Shown in pieces: positions 46,765 through 57,086 of a stretch of DNA of 64,000 nucleotides; positions within the stretch are counted from its first letter, which is position 1, and the number at the start of each line of letters is the position of its first letter. The position numbers and the translations under genes were made by a program. The stretch is taken from positions 50,345-114,344 of the forward strand of contig CAMLKG010000014.1 in the NCBI GenBank assembly GCA_946480695.1, written 5' to 3'. Source of the DNA: an uncultured Cellvibrio sp. (GTDB lineage Bacteria; Pseudomonadota; Gammaproteobacteria; Pseudomonadales; Cellvibrionaceae). A model generated the notes under the pieces. That model had not been told where the DNA came from, made no database searches, and worked only from the letters and a program-made list of their open reading frames with translations.

Positions 46765-49623
46765 TTAAAGCGCACTAATCTTTTGAATTTGCTCACGCAA
46801 TTTTTCCACCGCAAGTTTATTTTCATTGACACGTTTGCGTTCAGTTTCTACAACTTCTGCGGGAGCCTTTTCGACAAAGGCAGCATTACCCAGTTTTGCT
46901 TCAGTGCGCTCAATATCTTGCTGCAATTTATTGCTTTCCTTGGTGAGGCGAGCAATTTCGGCATCTTTATCGATAATGCCGGCCATAGGTACCAGGATTT
47001 CCATCTGCCCTACGAGCGCAGTTGCAGACATAGGTTCCGGGTCTCCTGAATTTAACCAGGTAACACTTTCAAGGGACGCCAATTTTTTCAGGAATTGCTG
47101 GTTTGCTTGCAGGCGTTGTTGGTCATCTGCGCTGCCATTTTTAAACAGGATGTTAAGATCCTTGGCAGGTGAAATGTTCATTTCGCCGCGAATATTACGT
47201 ACCCCTAGAATAACAGTTTGCAACCATTCAACATCTTTCAGCGCTTGCTGATCGATCTTGCTATCATCAGCGACCGGATAACGCGCATGCATTATGGTTT
47301 CACCGGTTGCGCCGGCGAGTGGTTTAATTTTTTGCCAGATTTCTTCCGTGATAAACGGCATTAGCGGGTGGGTCAAACGCAAAATGGTTTCGAGCACACG
47401 AATCAGTGTGCGTCGGGTCCCTTTCTTACGCGCTTCACTGCCTTCGGTTTTATCAAATAAAATCGGCTTGGATAATTCCAGGTACCAATCGCAGTATTCA
47501 TTCCACACAAACTCATAAATAGCCTGTGTCGCCAAATCAAGGCGATAAGTATCGAGCGCTTCGGCAACTTGTTTTTCCGCCAACTGCAATTTGCTGATAA
47601 TCCAGCGATCTGCAACCGATAATTCATAATTGGTTGAACCATCCTGTGCGCAATCCTGATCTTCGCATTGCATCAATACATAGCGAGTCGCATTCCAGAT
47701 TTTGTTACAGAAGTTGCGATAGCCTTCGACACGGCCCATATCGAATTTAATATCGCGACCGGTAGACGCAAGCGAGCAAAACGTAAAACGCAACGCGTCG
47801 GTACCGTAGGCCTGTATGCCATCCGGGAATTCTTTGCGCGTTTGCTTTTCGATTTTTGCAGCATCTTTGGGGTTCATCAAACCTGTAGTGCGTTTTTGCA
47901 CCAGGGTTTCCAAATCTATACCGTCGATAATATCCAATGGGTCCAGCACATTGCCTTTGGACTTGGACATCTTTTGGCCCTGGCTGTCGCGCACCAGGCC
48001 GTGCACATACACAGTTTTGAAAGGAATTTGCGGGCTGCCGTCTTCATGCTTTACCAGATGCATGGTGAGCATGATCATGCGTGCAACCCAGAAGAAGATA
48101 ATGTCAAAACCGGTTACCAGCAAATCAGTTGGGTGGAATTTTTTCAGGAACTCGGTTTGCTCTGGCCAACCCAATGTTGAAAAGGTCCATAAACCGGAAC
48201 TGAACCAGGTATCGAGAACATCTTCATCCTGGTTCAGTTTCACCTCATTGTTCAAATTATATTTACTGCGTACTTCCGTTTCATTGCGACCGACATAAAC
48301 CTTGCCGCTTGCGTCATACCATGCGGGGATACGATGCCCCCACCACAATTGACGGCTGATACACCAATCCTGGATATCGCGCATCCAGGAGAAATACATG
48401 TTTTCGTATTGCTTGGGTACGAACTGGATGCGGCCGTCTTCCACAGCGGCAATCGCCGGTTCCGCCAGGGGTTTGGTGCTCACATACCATTGATCGGTCA
48501 ACCATGGTTCGATAACAACACCGGAACGGTCACCGCGCGGGACTTTTAAGCCGTGGTCATCGATTTTTTCCAACAATCCCCCGGCTTCGAAGGCTGCAAC
48601 AATTTGCTTGCGTGCTTCGTAGCGGTCAAGGTTGGCAAATTGTGCGGGCAGGGCATTATCCAATACATTATTTACACTGCCGTCCAGGTTGAATATTTGC
48701 GCTTGTGCAAGGATTGCGGCGTTTTTATCCAGGACATTGATAAGCGGCAAATTGTGGCGCTTGCCCACCTCATAGTCGTTAAAATCGTGTGCCGGGGTAA
48801 TTTTTACGCAGCCGGTACCGAATTCACGATCTACGTAATCGTCCGCCACAATCGGAATTAAACGATTCACCAATGGCAACAACACGAATTTTCCAATTAA
48901 TGATTTATAGCGTTCGTCCTCCGGGTGAACAGCGACAGCACTATCGCCCAGCATGGTTTCGGGGCGAGTGGTTGCAACCACCAAATAATTTTTGCCCTCA
49001 GCCGTGGTGGCCCTGTCTGCGAGCGGGTACCGCAGGTTCCATAAATGGCCTTTTTCATCGTGATTTTCAACTTCCAGATCGGAAATTGCGGTGTGTAGTT
49101 TCGGGTCCCAATTGACCAGGCGCTTGCCGCGGTAAATCAATCCGTCTTCGTATAAGCGAACAAAGGCTTCCTGTACAGCGGTCGATAATCCGTCGTCCAT
49201 AGTGAAACGTTCACGTGTCCAGTCTACGGATGATCCCAGACGACGGATCTGGCGGGTAATCGTACCGCCGGATTGCTCCTTCCATTCCCACACTTTCTCC
49301 AGGAACTGCTCGCGGCCCAAATCATGGCGACTGATGTTTTGTGCCGCTAGCTGGCGCTCAACCACCATTTGGGTAGCGATACCGGCGTGGTCGGTGCCCA
49401 CCTGCCAGAGGGTGTCATCACCGCGCATACGGCGATAGCGAATCAGTGCATCCATTACTGCATTGTTGAAACCATGGCCCATATGCAAGCTGCCGGTGAC
49501 ATTGGGCGGTGGAATCATGATGCAGTAGGGATTGCCTTCACCGGCGGGTTTGAAATAACCCTTTTCTTCCCAGGTTTGATACCACTGGCGTTCGATAGCA
49601 TGGGGTTGGTAGGTTTTTTCCAT
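46765..49623 (-). CDS. valS: valyl-tRNA synthetase
   Basis: Class I synthetase charging tRNA-Val, 952 residues (E. coli 951). The HIGH-type motif is [14 protein letters not shown] and the KMSKS motif is QKMSKSKGN. The CP1 editing domain carries [11 protein letters not shown], and the C-terminal 70 residues form the coiled coil ([22 protein letters not shown]) typical of ValRS. The gene stands alone on the minus strand; the usual partner holC is not upstream. Confidence 0.98.
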   Translation of the reverse strand: MEKTYQPHAIERQWYQTWEEKGYFKPAGEGNPYCIMIPPPNVTGSLHMGHGFNNAVMDALIRYRRMRGDDTLWQVGTDHAGIATQMVVERQLAAQNISRHDLGREQFLEKVWEWKEQSGGTITRQIRRLGSSVDWTRERFTMDDGLSTAVQEAFVRLYEDGLIYRGKRLVNWDPKLHTAISDLEVENHDEKGHLWNLRYPLADRATTAEGKNYLVVATTRPETMLGDSAVAVHPEDERYKSLIGKFVLLPLVNRLIPIVADDYVDREFGTGCVKITPAHDFNDYEVGKRHNLPLINVLDKNAAILAQAQIFNLDGSVNNVLDNALPAQFANLDRYEARKQIVAAFEAGGLLEKIDDHGLKVPRGDRSGVVIEPWLTDQWYVSTKPLAEPAIAAVEDGRIQFVPKQYENMYFSWMRDIQDWCISRQLWWGHRIPAWYDASGKVYVGRNETEVRSKYNLNNEVKLNQDEDVLDTWFSSGLWTFSTLGWPEQTEFLKKFHPTDLLVTGFDIIFFWVARMIMLTMHLVKHEDGSPQIPFKTVYVHGLVRDSQGQKMSKSKGNVLDPLDIIDGIDLETLVQKRTTGLMNPKDAAKIEKQTRKEFPDGIQAYGTDALRFTFCSLASTGRDIKFDMGRVEGYRNFCNKIWNATRYVLMQCEDQDCAQDGSTNYELSVADRWIISKLQLAEKQVAEALDTYRLDLATQAIYEFVWNEYCDWYLELSKPILFDKTEGSEARKKGTRRTLIRVLETILRLTHPLMPFITEEIWQKIKPLAGATGETIMHARYPVADDSKIDQQALKDVEWLQTVILGVRNIRGEMNISPAKDLNILFKNGSADDQQRLQANQQFLKKLASLESVTWLNSGDPEPMSATALVGQMEILVPMAGIIDKDAEIARLTKESNKLQQDIERTEAKLGNAAFVEKAPAEVVETERKRVNENKLAVEKLREQIQKISAL

Positions 49624-49798
49624 AGCGATAACAGACTCTTGCGATGGCCATTTGGCGGCCGGTCATTAATAAAATTTAAGGGGGAGAGGATTATAGCCTT
49701 TTTTGTGTTCAATGTGCTTTGCAGCGGCTATGGTCTTGATGATCAATACTGCATAATAGCCAGTATTCAGGTGCGTTGACTCCAGATAGAGAGAATGT

Positions 49799-50785
49799 AT
49801 GGAATTGCTCGATCAATTTGCTAAAAGTTGTCATAAAACAGGTTATTACGCAAAAGGAAAGCTGCGAAACTGGGTGCCGGATTGGTATTGGCAGCGACAA
49901 TTAAAACGTTTATTAACAGAGGCTAATTGCGCTTCGCCTGCAGAAAGAAAGTATTTGTTGAATCGTGTTAATTATTACAACAAGTTGGATGCTGAGTTTT
50001 ACTTACCTAAAGAGTTGGATTTTGATCACCAAATTTATCAGGGCAAAAGAAGCACAGCCTATGCTATGGATTTTTTATGGTGGGTATCATTTTTTTCTGA
50101 AGCAACTGAGAAAAAATTAAATTATTCCTATTTGTTCGGGGACATAACCCATGTACCTGATGTGCCCACCTTTTTAAAAAGCCGTCCTATTCTGGACGGT
50201 AGTAATAATAAAAATTCGGTATTATTAAAGCTGAATCAAATTCGTCATTACTACACCGTGAAGGACAAAACGCCTTTTGTAAATAAGTTGCCCAAAATGG
50301 TTTGGCGAGGCAAATCCAATCACCCTGATAGGGTTGCGGTCTTGAGCCGGTATTATGAGAGTACACTCTGTGATGTGGGTGATACCCATTATCCGCATAA
50401 GAGGACCATTTATGTTCGCCCCTTCATGTCTATTCCTGGGCAGCTTCATTATCGCTATGTGCTCAGCATAGAAGGGCATGATGTGGCAACTAACCTTAAA
50501 TGGATTATGGCCTCAAATTCTCTTTGCCTTATGCGTAAACCCAAGTTCGAAACCTGGTTTATGGAGGGTAGCTTGATTCCAGGGGTTCATTATGTTCAGT
50601 TGCGTGATGATCACTCGGACATTGAAGAAAAGATTGAATATTACAATGCGCATCCTGATGAGGCAGAAACTATCATTGCCAACGCCAATCGTTACGTTGA
50701 ACAATTCAAAAATCCGCACCAAGAATTAATAATCACCCTTTTAGTGATGCAAAAATATTTTCTTTTATCGGGACAGTTGCAATAA
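49799..50785 (+). CDS. GT90-family glycosyltransferase (LpsA/CAP10-like)
   Basis: Cytoplasmic protein of 328 residues matching the CAP10/KDEL-type family seen in LPS biosynthesis proteins such as LpsA. Supporting blocks are KLPKMVWRGKSNHPDRVAV, the HYRYVLSIEGHDVATNLKWIMASNSL segment that forms the nucleotide-sugar site, and FETWFMEGSLIPGVHYVQLRDD. It lies at the head of a cell-surface glycan locus, 12 bases before a GT9 gene. Donor sugar is unknown; xylose or glucose are known donors in the family. Confidence 0.8.
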   Translation: MELLDQFAKSCHKTGYYAKGKLRNWVPDWYWQRQLKRLLTEANCASPAERKYLLNRVNYYNKLDAEFYLPKELDFDHQIYQGKRSTAYAMDFLWWVSFFSEATEKKLNYSYLFGDITHVPDVPTFLKSRPILDGSNNKNSVLLKLNQIRHYYTVKDKTPFVNKLPKMVWRGKSNHPDRVAVLSRYYESTLCDVGDTHYPHKRTIYVRPFMSIPGQLHYRYVLSIEGHDVATNLKWIMASNSLCLMRKPKFETWFMEGSLIPGVHYVQLRDDHSDIEEKIEYYNAHPDEAETIIANANRYVEQFKNPHQELIITLLVMQKYFLLSGQLQ

Positions 50786-50797
50786 GGTCAGTGATTT

Positions 50798-51847
50798 ATG
50801 ATGGTAAAAAAAATATTGGTGGTTCGTTTTCGTCGAGTTGGTGATGCGGTATTGACGACAGCACTTTGCACGAGCCTTAAGAAATCATTTCCTGATGCTG
50901 AAATCCATTATGTGCTAAATGCCGGTATCGCACCATTGTATGCTGATCACCCGGACGTAGATAAAGTCATCAGTTTTAGTAGTCGCGATAACGCCAATAT
51001 ATTCCGCTATATCGGCAGAGTGTGGCAGGTGATGCGGGAAAATCATTATGATGTCATTATCGATGTGCGCAGTACATTTAGAACTTTATTTTTTTCGCTC
51101 TTTGGGTTTTCTGCGCCTTATCGTATAGGCACTAAAAAATCCTATAATTATATTCTGCATAACTATCGCGTTGATAATCGCAGTAATAAAACGACGGATG
51201 TGATCAGTCATTTATTAATGCTACTAAAACCGCTAGAAGCTGAGGCGAAAATAAAGTATTGCTCCGAATTCAAGCTTTATGTGCCTGACGATGAAAAACA
51301 GGCCTTTCGCAGTTATATGGAAGGGGAAGGAATAGATTTTTCTCGCCCGGTGATACTGGCAGCAGTAGCGGCACGTCTTGCCCATAAAGTGTGGAATAAG
51401 GAAAATATGAAAGAAATTTTGCATCGGATTACTGAAAAATATAACGCCCAAATTATTTTTAATTATGCCGGTGACGAGGAAAACTATGCGCTCAGTATGC
51501 ATCATGAGATGGAGAATAATAGTTCCATCTTTACTTCTATTAAAGCAAACTCCCTTCGCGAACTCTGCGCATTGGCGGCTAACTGCGATTTCTTTTTTGG
51601 TGTCGAAGGTGGACCTCGCCATCTTAGTCAAGCCTTAAATATACCTTCCTTTGCAATTTTTCCACCGGGAATTCTCAAGGCTATGTGGTTGCCAGGAGAA
51701 GGGGAGGATTATCAAGGGGTAAGTCCAGATGACGTATTACCGCGTGAACAACAAAAAGGAATGGATTATCAGCAGCGGTTTAACCTGATTCAGGTTGAAC
51801 CGCTCTGGGAAAAACTTGATACAATGCTGCAGCAAAAGTTGAACTAA
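50798..51847 (+). CDS. GT9-family (heptosyltransferase-like) glycosyltransferase
   Basis: Protein of 349 residues opening with ILVVRFRRVGDAVLTTALCTSLKKSFPDAEIHYV, the hallmark of ADP-heptose:LPS heptosyltransferases, and containing FFFGVEGGPRHLSQALNIPSFAIFPP, a variant of the usual GxDTGxxHLAAA donor-binding block. The variation suggests a donor other than ADP-heptose or a changed acceptor. It forms a two-gene unit with the GT90 gene and converges on the kinase-fusion gene. WaaC in the same locus is a separate GT9 paralogue. Confidence 0.83.
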   Translation: MMVKKILVVRFRRVGDAVLTTALCTSLKKSFPDAEIHYVLNAGIAPLYADHPDVDKVISFSSRDNANIFRYIGRVWQVMRENHYDVIIDVRSTFRTLFFSLFGFSAPYRIGTKKSYNYILHNYRVDNRSNKTTDVISHLLMLLKPLEAEAKIKYCSEFKLYVPDDEKQAFRSYMEGEGIDFSRPVILAAVAARLAHKVWNKENMKEILHRITEKYNAQIIFNYAGDEENYALSMHHEMENNSSIFTSIKANSLRELCALAANCDFFFGVEGGPRHLSQALNIPSFAIFPPGILKAMWLPGEGEDYQGVSPDDVLPREQQKGMDYQQRFNLIQVEPLWEKLDTMLQQKLN

Positions 51848-51862
51848 TTTCATCAATGCAGG

Positions 51863-54010
51863 TTACGACAGCAAATACACTGGTGAACCACTTAATTTAA
51901 CTTTACTGATTGTTCTGCCCTCGCGGTCCAGTGCCTGCTTGAACTGGATGTTGGGGCTATATTCTGATTCCTGCAATGCCCATGTCATCCAGATGATTTG
52001 CGCTTCAGTTTTAAATTCAAGCACATATACATCATCTGGTGTATCCCATTTGCGAATAAATCTGGCTGTGCCTAGTGTGTTTAGGAAAAACGCCAATGCG
52101 GTGAACGCGGGGCGAATGCGGAAGTTGTCCAAGTCATCCACTAACCCGTAGCCATGAGCGGATAAGCGCCACCAAAATACTTGTTCTATATGGCCAGAGC
52201 AGAGAGTAATCGCTAAATAACGCAGCATGTAGTTTGCGTATTCCTCTTCTGTTTCGCCTGGTTGTTCGCGTCGCCATCTGGGGGTTTCATAGGGGCAACC
52301 AATCGGTGACCAAATGCCGGTGTGTTTTAGTGGCCAATTTACTTCGGAGACAATTATTTTATCGTCGCAGCGGTTTGACCATTTTGCGAGTGCCTTAAGT
52401 AATGCGGCTTTTTCCAGAGTGGAAAATTTATTTCCCTGGGTGTTTTCGGGCGCGCCGCGCCTATCCACATAGAGCAAATGTGATAGTGCTGCCAATGGCT
52501 GCTTTTTAGGGAGAGTCCCTAGGGCGGCAATAACAGGCAGGTATTCAAAATCAATACAAGCAGGCCCAACCAAACGAACATGAGGGTAGCACTCTTGTAG
52601 TTCTAATGCAGGTTCCATTAATTGTCGGTATTCATCACTGCTCCATATTCCCCATTTCAAGCGATTGCTTGCATGGGTTATTTCAATCTGTGCAACTTGG
52701 TCGCCCACACTTTCAAAAATCAGGCTTAAAAAGCCCCTCCAGGATTCGGGTTGCAATAATGCTTGGCGGTCCTGCAACACAGCGAGCATTACCTCGATAT
52801 TTTTGCTGCGCAATTTTTTGATGAGGTCGATGGTTCTGCCCCAGTCCGCAAGCGATTCGTGGTGGCAAATACGGAGCAATACAGGTGGATTGCCGAGCTT
52901 TTCCAGTAGCTTCAATTCTGTATCTATGTAGTCAGGATGTGGGTGGAGAGCGACGCCGATACGCCCCTGCATATCCACGGCAGCACCATAGCTATGTGCT
53001 AATAAATATTTATAGTGTTTATAGATACTAGGTGCAGCGCACAAACCTTGCCAGACCATGGAAAACATATAGCGCCAATTGCGAGAGGAATTCTTTTCCA
53101 GGCGATTTGGTGTGATCATAGGTTGAGCCGATTTTTCATCCCATAGCCAGATATCTTGCATAGGGGGGTAAATCGGTTTGAGGCTTTTTTTGTGTTGATT
53201 TTTCCAGTGGCGAATCGGATGACGCCATTTGCTGCTGCGCCTATGGCTCCAAAAGCGTTTGCGCGCTTTTTGCTCCAATTGATCAAATTCAGTGGATAAA
53301 TCCTGGTGCTGGTTGTAGATCCATTTAAATATTTTTAAATAAGCGCCTGGTAGGGCAATGCGTGCTAAATCGAAAGTGCGTTGGGTGTCTGTAAGTGGGG
53401 CTTTGGAATATTTACTTCGGTTTAAATCGATAAATTGCGGTTGTAGCCATTCGCCCGTTGTACTGCGTGGCAATAGAATATTTTGGTTGCCCATATCACC
53501 GTGCATAAATCCGGCATCATGCATGGCGCGTATTGCAGGGGCGACCAAATGTAACAGGTCTATTAATGGGGCATTGTTCCGCTGGTTATAGTAGATATCG
53601 GAAAGTGCATCACGAAAACTGATACCAGGTTCAAACATGCAGACATAATAACTTTCCAGCAAGCGGTTATTTTCCCAGTGCTCACGCCACGCGATAGGGG
53701 TAGGTGTACCTATGTTGTGCTGTTGTAGGAAGCAGGCTGCGCGATAGGAACGCTCCGCTTTGGAGCCATTGCGTTTGTCATACTGGTCTTTCAGAAAATT
53801 CTGTGGTTTGAATATCTTGATTGTAACGATGATCTCGCCAGTTGCGATCTTCAATGGAACTTTGATTACATAATCCGCGCCATGAGATAAGCGTTCAGGT
53901 TTGCAAGATTCAATCAGTGCGGGAATATCCGATAACTGATGGATAATGAGTGGCTGATTAAACGCGGGAGCTGTGTCGCCGCGGTAGCAAGGATTTGTTA
54001 GGTCGTTCAT
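51863..54010 (-). CDS. lipopolysaccharide kinase-like domain fused to a TIM-barrel glycosidase-like domain
   Basis: Protein of about 715 residues. Residues 1-230 are an LPS core (WaaP/Kdo-type) kinase fold: VTIKIFK with a candidate ATP lysine, then AERSYRAACFLQQ, catalytic loop MHGDMGNQNILL (Asp about 172) and metal-binding FIDLNR. After a basic linker, residues 335-700 resemble a clan A glycosidase barrel: RIGVALHPH, LLRICHHESL, QIEITHASNRLKWG, IIVSEVNWP (Glu about 556) and a final Trp-rich strand. At strand 4, where such enzymes have an NE(P)N acid/base motif, this protein has THASN, so the barrel may bind rather than cut glycan. The start is the first ATG; a TTG precedes it. Confidence 0.75.
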   Translation of the reverse strand: MNDLTNPCYRGDTAPAFNQPLIIHQLSDIPALIESCKPERLSHGADYVIKVPLKIATGEIIVTIKIFKPQNFLKDQYDKRNGSKAERSYRAACFLQQHNIGTPTPIAWREHWENNRLLESYYVCMFEPGISFRDALSDIYYNQRNNAPLIDLLHLVAPAIRAMHDAGFMHGDMGNQNILLPRSTTGEWLQPQFIDLNRSKYSKAPLTDTQRTFDLARIALPGAYLKIFKWIYNQHQDLSTEFDQLEQKARKRFWSHRRSSKWRHPIRHWKNQHKKSLKPIYPPMQDIWLWDEKSAQPMITPNRLEKNSSRNWRYMFSMVWQGLCAAPSIYKHYKYLLAHSYGAAVDMQGRIGVALHPHPDYIDTELKLLEKLGNPPVLLRICHHESLADWGRTIDLIKKLRSKNIEVMLAVLQDRQALLQPESWRGFLSLIFESVGDQVAQIEITHASNRLKWGIWSSDEYRQLMEPALELQECYPHVRLVGPACIDFEYLPVIAALGTLPKKQPLAALSHLLYVDRRGAPENTQGNKFSTLEKAALLKALAKWSNRCDDKIIVSEVNWPLKHTGIWSPIGCPYETPRWRREQPGETEEEYANYMLRYLAITLCSGHIEQVFWWRLSAHGYGLVDDLDNFRIRPAFTALAFFLNTLGTARFIRKWDTPDDVYVLEFKTEAQIIWMTWALQESEYSPNIQFKQALDREGRTISKVKLSGSPVYLLS

Positions 54011-54139
54011 AGCCAAGTCTTGGAGGTAATAGGCGAAATGAAAAGTAGGTATCTTACTGAATTGGCTTGAGTATATGTTATTAATTTGCCATGATTTGCA
54101 TCATTTTTCCCGATTAAATCAGCTCTCCGCGAGATTGCA

Positions 54140-54937
54140 ATGGAAACTGTCCGTATTGTTGTTCCTCTCTATAAAGCTTTTCTGGATGATATTGAAAGAA
54201 TGAGCTTATGTCGTAGTTTGGACGTCTTGAAAAATCACTCCTTTTCAATAATTTGTCCTCATAACCTGGACTTGGCCTCCATAGAATCTCTGTTTGATGG
54301 CGTTGATTATGATGTGCGGCGCTTTGACCCTGAATATTTCAGAGGTATTAAAGGTTATAACAGATTGATGCTGTCGAGTGATTTTTACTCTGCGTTCACA
54401 GATTATAAACATATTTTGATTTGCCAAACCGATGTGTTTGTTTTCTCTGATCAATTGTTGTTTTGGTGTGAAAAAGATTACGACTATCTAGGCGCTCCCT
54501 GGATGGCTTCTCCCCAGCATCCGCTGAAAAAGTTTTTTTATGGTATTGAAAACTTCTTTAGAATGAAAAAGAAGTCGCAGCATCATTTTTTTAAAGTGGG
54601 AAATGGTGGGTTTTCACTCCGCAACGTTGAGGTTATGCTGCGTATTGTGTCTGAACTGAAGGATGAAATTGTATATTTCTCCGAGCATCGGGATGAAAGA
54701 AAGTATCATCAAGAAGATGTATTTATATCAGTCTATGCACCCTCTCAAATCCCGAATATAAAAATACCTGATTACAAAGAGGCGGTAGCTTTTGCCATGG
54801 ATAGAAAACCGTGGTTGGCATACAAATTAAATAATAATAAATTGCCTTTTGCATGTCATGGATTTAATAAATCCAAGGTCAGTAAATTTTGGGCCCCCAT
54901 TATTGGGGGCATTCTTCAAGAAAGGCCATGCCAGTAA
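54140..54937 (+). CDS. DUF5672 glycosyltransferase-like protein
   Basis: Protein of 265 residues with the DUF5672 pattern: VRIVVPLYKAFLDDIE, RRFDPEYFRGIKGYNRLMLSSDFY, HILICQTDVFVFSD and YDYLGAPWM, then VGNGGFSLRNVEVML and a late HQEDVFIS. These mirror nucleotide-sugar transferase features (a DxD-like QTDVF and a G-G-x-SLR acceptor loop), and the family is mostly found in glycan loci. No activity has been assigned. It is an isolated plus-strand gene between two minus-strand envelope genes. Confidence 0.75.
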   Translation: METVRIVVPLYKAFLDDIERMSLCRSLDVLKNHSFSIICPHNLDLASIESLFDGVDYDVRRFDPEYFRGIKGYNRLMLSSDFYSAFTDYKHILICQTDVFVFSDQLLFWCEKDYDYLGAPWMASPQHPLKKFFYGIENFFRMKKKSQHHFFKVGNGGFSLRNVEVMLRIVSELKDEIVYFSEHRDERKYHQEDVFISVYAPSQIPNIKIPDYKEAVAFAMDRKPWLAYKLNNNKLPFACHGFNKSKVSKFWAPIIGGILQERPCQ

Positions 54938-54960
54938 ATTTGGATTGATTGTTTGTAAGG

Positions 54961-55983
54961 CTATTTCCAATAATTCATTTGGCGTCTTAGTTTTAATTTA
55001 CGCAACCAATTCCATGGTTTGCTTTTTTTATTTTTCCCACCTTGCGCAATAAAGTGGTCAATCGCATCCAGAATACGCTCTGCGGATTTCCCATCGCGAG
55101 CAGGGTGAATTTCAGCCCCGAATTGCTTTATCGCATTCATTAATTCTGGAGAGCGAGATAAGGCTTTACGGATTGCCGGTTCAAAATCTTCTACTTTATC
55201 TATATCGATAAGTTGTGGCCCTGGCCTACGATTTTTGAAGGTAACTACCGGCTTGCGTGTAAGTAAAAATTCGCTGAGAGCGGATGATGTATCTGAGCAC
55301 ATCATGTCTGCATCCCCAAACAATTCCAAAATATTGTCTGCATCGGAAAATACCAGATGTTCATTTTCCAATGCTTTGAATTTGGCGCGCGTTTCCGGGT
55401 TCATTTTGGGGTGAAGTGTCACTATCCATTTCCACTCTCCGGTTTGGCTCAGGCGCTTTACCTCCGGATACAGAATTTCGGCTGCGCTCCATGAAGGTGA
55501 AAAGGTTGAGTGATACAAAATGGTTGGCGGTGTTTTAACGGGTGGCAATTGCGCAGGCAGTTGAGAGAAAAAATAATCCAGCTTTGGCCAGCCGGTTTCA
55601 ATTACAGAAAAGTGTTGTAATTTATTGGCTAGCGCAACGAACTGGCTGGTGTCCCTGGGGCCAGTGGTGCAGTACAAATCAAAAAAGCCGCGGATATAAA
55701 TATGTCGTGGTTTCCCTGCATCAAAACCATGAAAGGTTTGTACTTTAATGCCAGGAAAAAAATGCGGCACCATGTTATTTGGGGTAATTACAGCGATGGG
55801 ATTCCAGCGTAGTACATCATCAACAGTGCTCAGTAAAAGATCTCCATCCTGCAGATCCTCGGCGCCCGGGCCATTAAAAAACCAAGCCACCTTATCCCCG
55901 CGAGCTTTGATTGCCGCATCAATCGGACGCATGATGGCTTGGGTGTAGCGCTCCGAGCCGTAAAATAAATAATGTTTGGTCAT
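54961..55983 (-). CDS. CDP-glycerol glycerophosphotransferase-like protein
   Basis: Protein of about 340 residues resembling the CDP-glycerol:poly(glycerophosphate) transferase family of teichoic acid enzymes. Recognisable parts are VQTFHGFDAGKPRHIYIRGF, ILYHSTFSPSWSAAE, VTLHPKMNPETRAKF, and DMMCSDTSSALSEFLLTRKPVVTFKNRRPG, which binds the CDP moiety. In Gram-negatives such proteins lie in LPS or capsule loci and may add glycerol-phosphate or a related group. ATG at 55983 is preferred to the upstream TTG. It starts six bases after the waaC stop, so the two are cotranscribed. Confidence 0.83.
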   Translation of the reverse strand: MTKHYLFYGSERYTQAIMRPIDAAIKARGDKVAWFFNGPGAEDLQDGDLLLSTVDDVLRWNPIAVITPNNMVPHFFPGIKVQTFHGFDAGKPRHIYIRGFFDLYCTTGPRDTSQFVALANKLQHFSVIETGWPKLDYFFSQLPAQLPPVKTPPTILYHSTFSPSWSAAEILYPEVKRLSQTGEWKWIVTLHPKMNPETRAKFKALENEHLVFSDADNILELFGDADMMCSDTSSALSEFLLTRKPVVTFKNRRPGPQLIDIDKVEDFEPAIRKALSRSPELMNAIKQFGAEIHPARDGKSAERILDAIDHFIAQGGKNKKSKPWNWLRKLKLRRQMNYWK

Positions 55984-55989
55984 GGCCAA

Positions 55990-57051
55990 TCAAGCTCCAG
56001 TGTCGGTAGGTAAATTGTTCTGGAGATTCAACATTTTCTCTTGCAATTTTTGCCACACCTGTTCGGCTTTAATGCCGGTCATACAGGGCGGTGTATCCAC
56101 ACTATTTTCTGGTAGCCATTTGCAGTGGCGTTTATGGCAAGGCATGCATTCCAACGGCTCGGGCATTTGCAAGTTGCATGTATGGTCACCAATTAAACCA
56201 ACTTTAGTGGGTGATGTCGCACCATAAAGTGCGATGGTAGGGGTTTCCAGCGCACCGGCCAAGTGTGAGAAGCCGGTATCCAGCCCCACGACGCCAGCCG
56301 CTTCCACCAATTTTTCTGCAATAGTGGTAATGGATAATCGTTGCTCCGGGCGCGTAGCAGCGGGGCAGCTGGCTATAATGCTATCGGCAATCGCCTGTTC
56401 TTCCGGGCTTCCCCAAATAATTTCCACATTATAATTGGCATTAAGCGCAATTTGCGTAAGCTCTTTCCATTCACTGGCGGCCCAGAGCTTGGTTACCCAA
56501 CTGGTGCCGATAATGAAAATTAATTGGCGTGGATTTTTCTGGATACGGGAAAAATTTTGATTAATGCCGAAATCCAGTTTTTCATCGGGAGTGTATCCCA
56601 GTGCTTGACCCAGGAGTTGGCGGGTGCGCTCGACCGCATGTTGTTCTTTTTTAACAAAGTGATGGTTTTTATAAAACCAATGGGTAATGGACTCGCGCGC
56701 GGAATGCTTATCGTAACCATCAATGCCGTGGCCCTTGGCGCATTGGGCAATGATGGCACTTTTTAATAATCCTTGCGCATCAATAATGTAATCATAATTT
56801 CCGGTCCGCAACGATTGCCGCCAGGTTTTAAATTCGTGCCAACTGGTTTTATTGCGTTGCTTCACCCAATGCCGCAAATGGATAGGAATAACCTTATTTA
56901 CAGCGGGATGCCAGGCAACAATTTCCTTGAAGCTATCCTCTACAATCCAATCAATAGCAGCGTCCGGAAAGTGCTTGTGGATATCACTGATAGCCGGAAA
57001 GGTGTGGAATATATCGCCCATTGAGGACATTTTGACCAACAGTATCTTCAT
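55990..57051 (-). CDS. waaC: lipopolysaccharide heptosyltransferase I
   Basis: Adds the first L-glycero-D-manno-heptose to Kdo of the inner core. The 353-residue protein starts ILLVKMSSMGDIFHTFPAISDIHKHFP and has WIVEDSFKEIVAWHPAVNKVIPI, the WaaC-typical IDAQGLLKSAIIA and the donor-site motif VVGLDTGFSHLAGALETPTIALYG. A C-terminal Cys/His-rich stretch (CMPCHKRHCKW...PPCM) is common in WaaC proteins. The order waaC then CDP-glycerol-type transferase, with the DUF6165 gene 35 bases upstream, suggests one operon. Confidence 0.92.
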   Translation of the reverse strand: MKILLVKMSSMGDIFHTFPAISDIHKHFPDAAIDWIVEDSFKEIVAWHPAVNKVIPIHLRHWVKQRNKTSWHEFKTWRQSLRTGNYDYIIDAQGLLKSAIIAQCAKGHGIDGYDKHSARESITHWFYKNHHFVKKEQHAVERTRQLLGQALGYTPDEKLDFGINQNFSRIQKNPRQLIFIIGTSWVTKLWAASEWKELTQIALNANYNVEIIWGSPEEQAIADSIIASCPAATRPEQRLSITTIAEKLVEAAGVVGLDTGFSHLAGALETPTIALYGATSPTKVGLIGDHTCNLQMPEPLECMPCHKRHCKWLPENSVDTPPCMTGIKAEQVWQKLQEKMLNLQNNLPTDTGA

Positions 57052-57086
57052 GGGCGTTTATCTTCAGGCAAAACTGGCAGCAAGGG

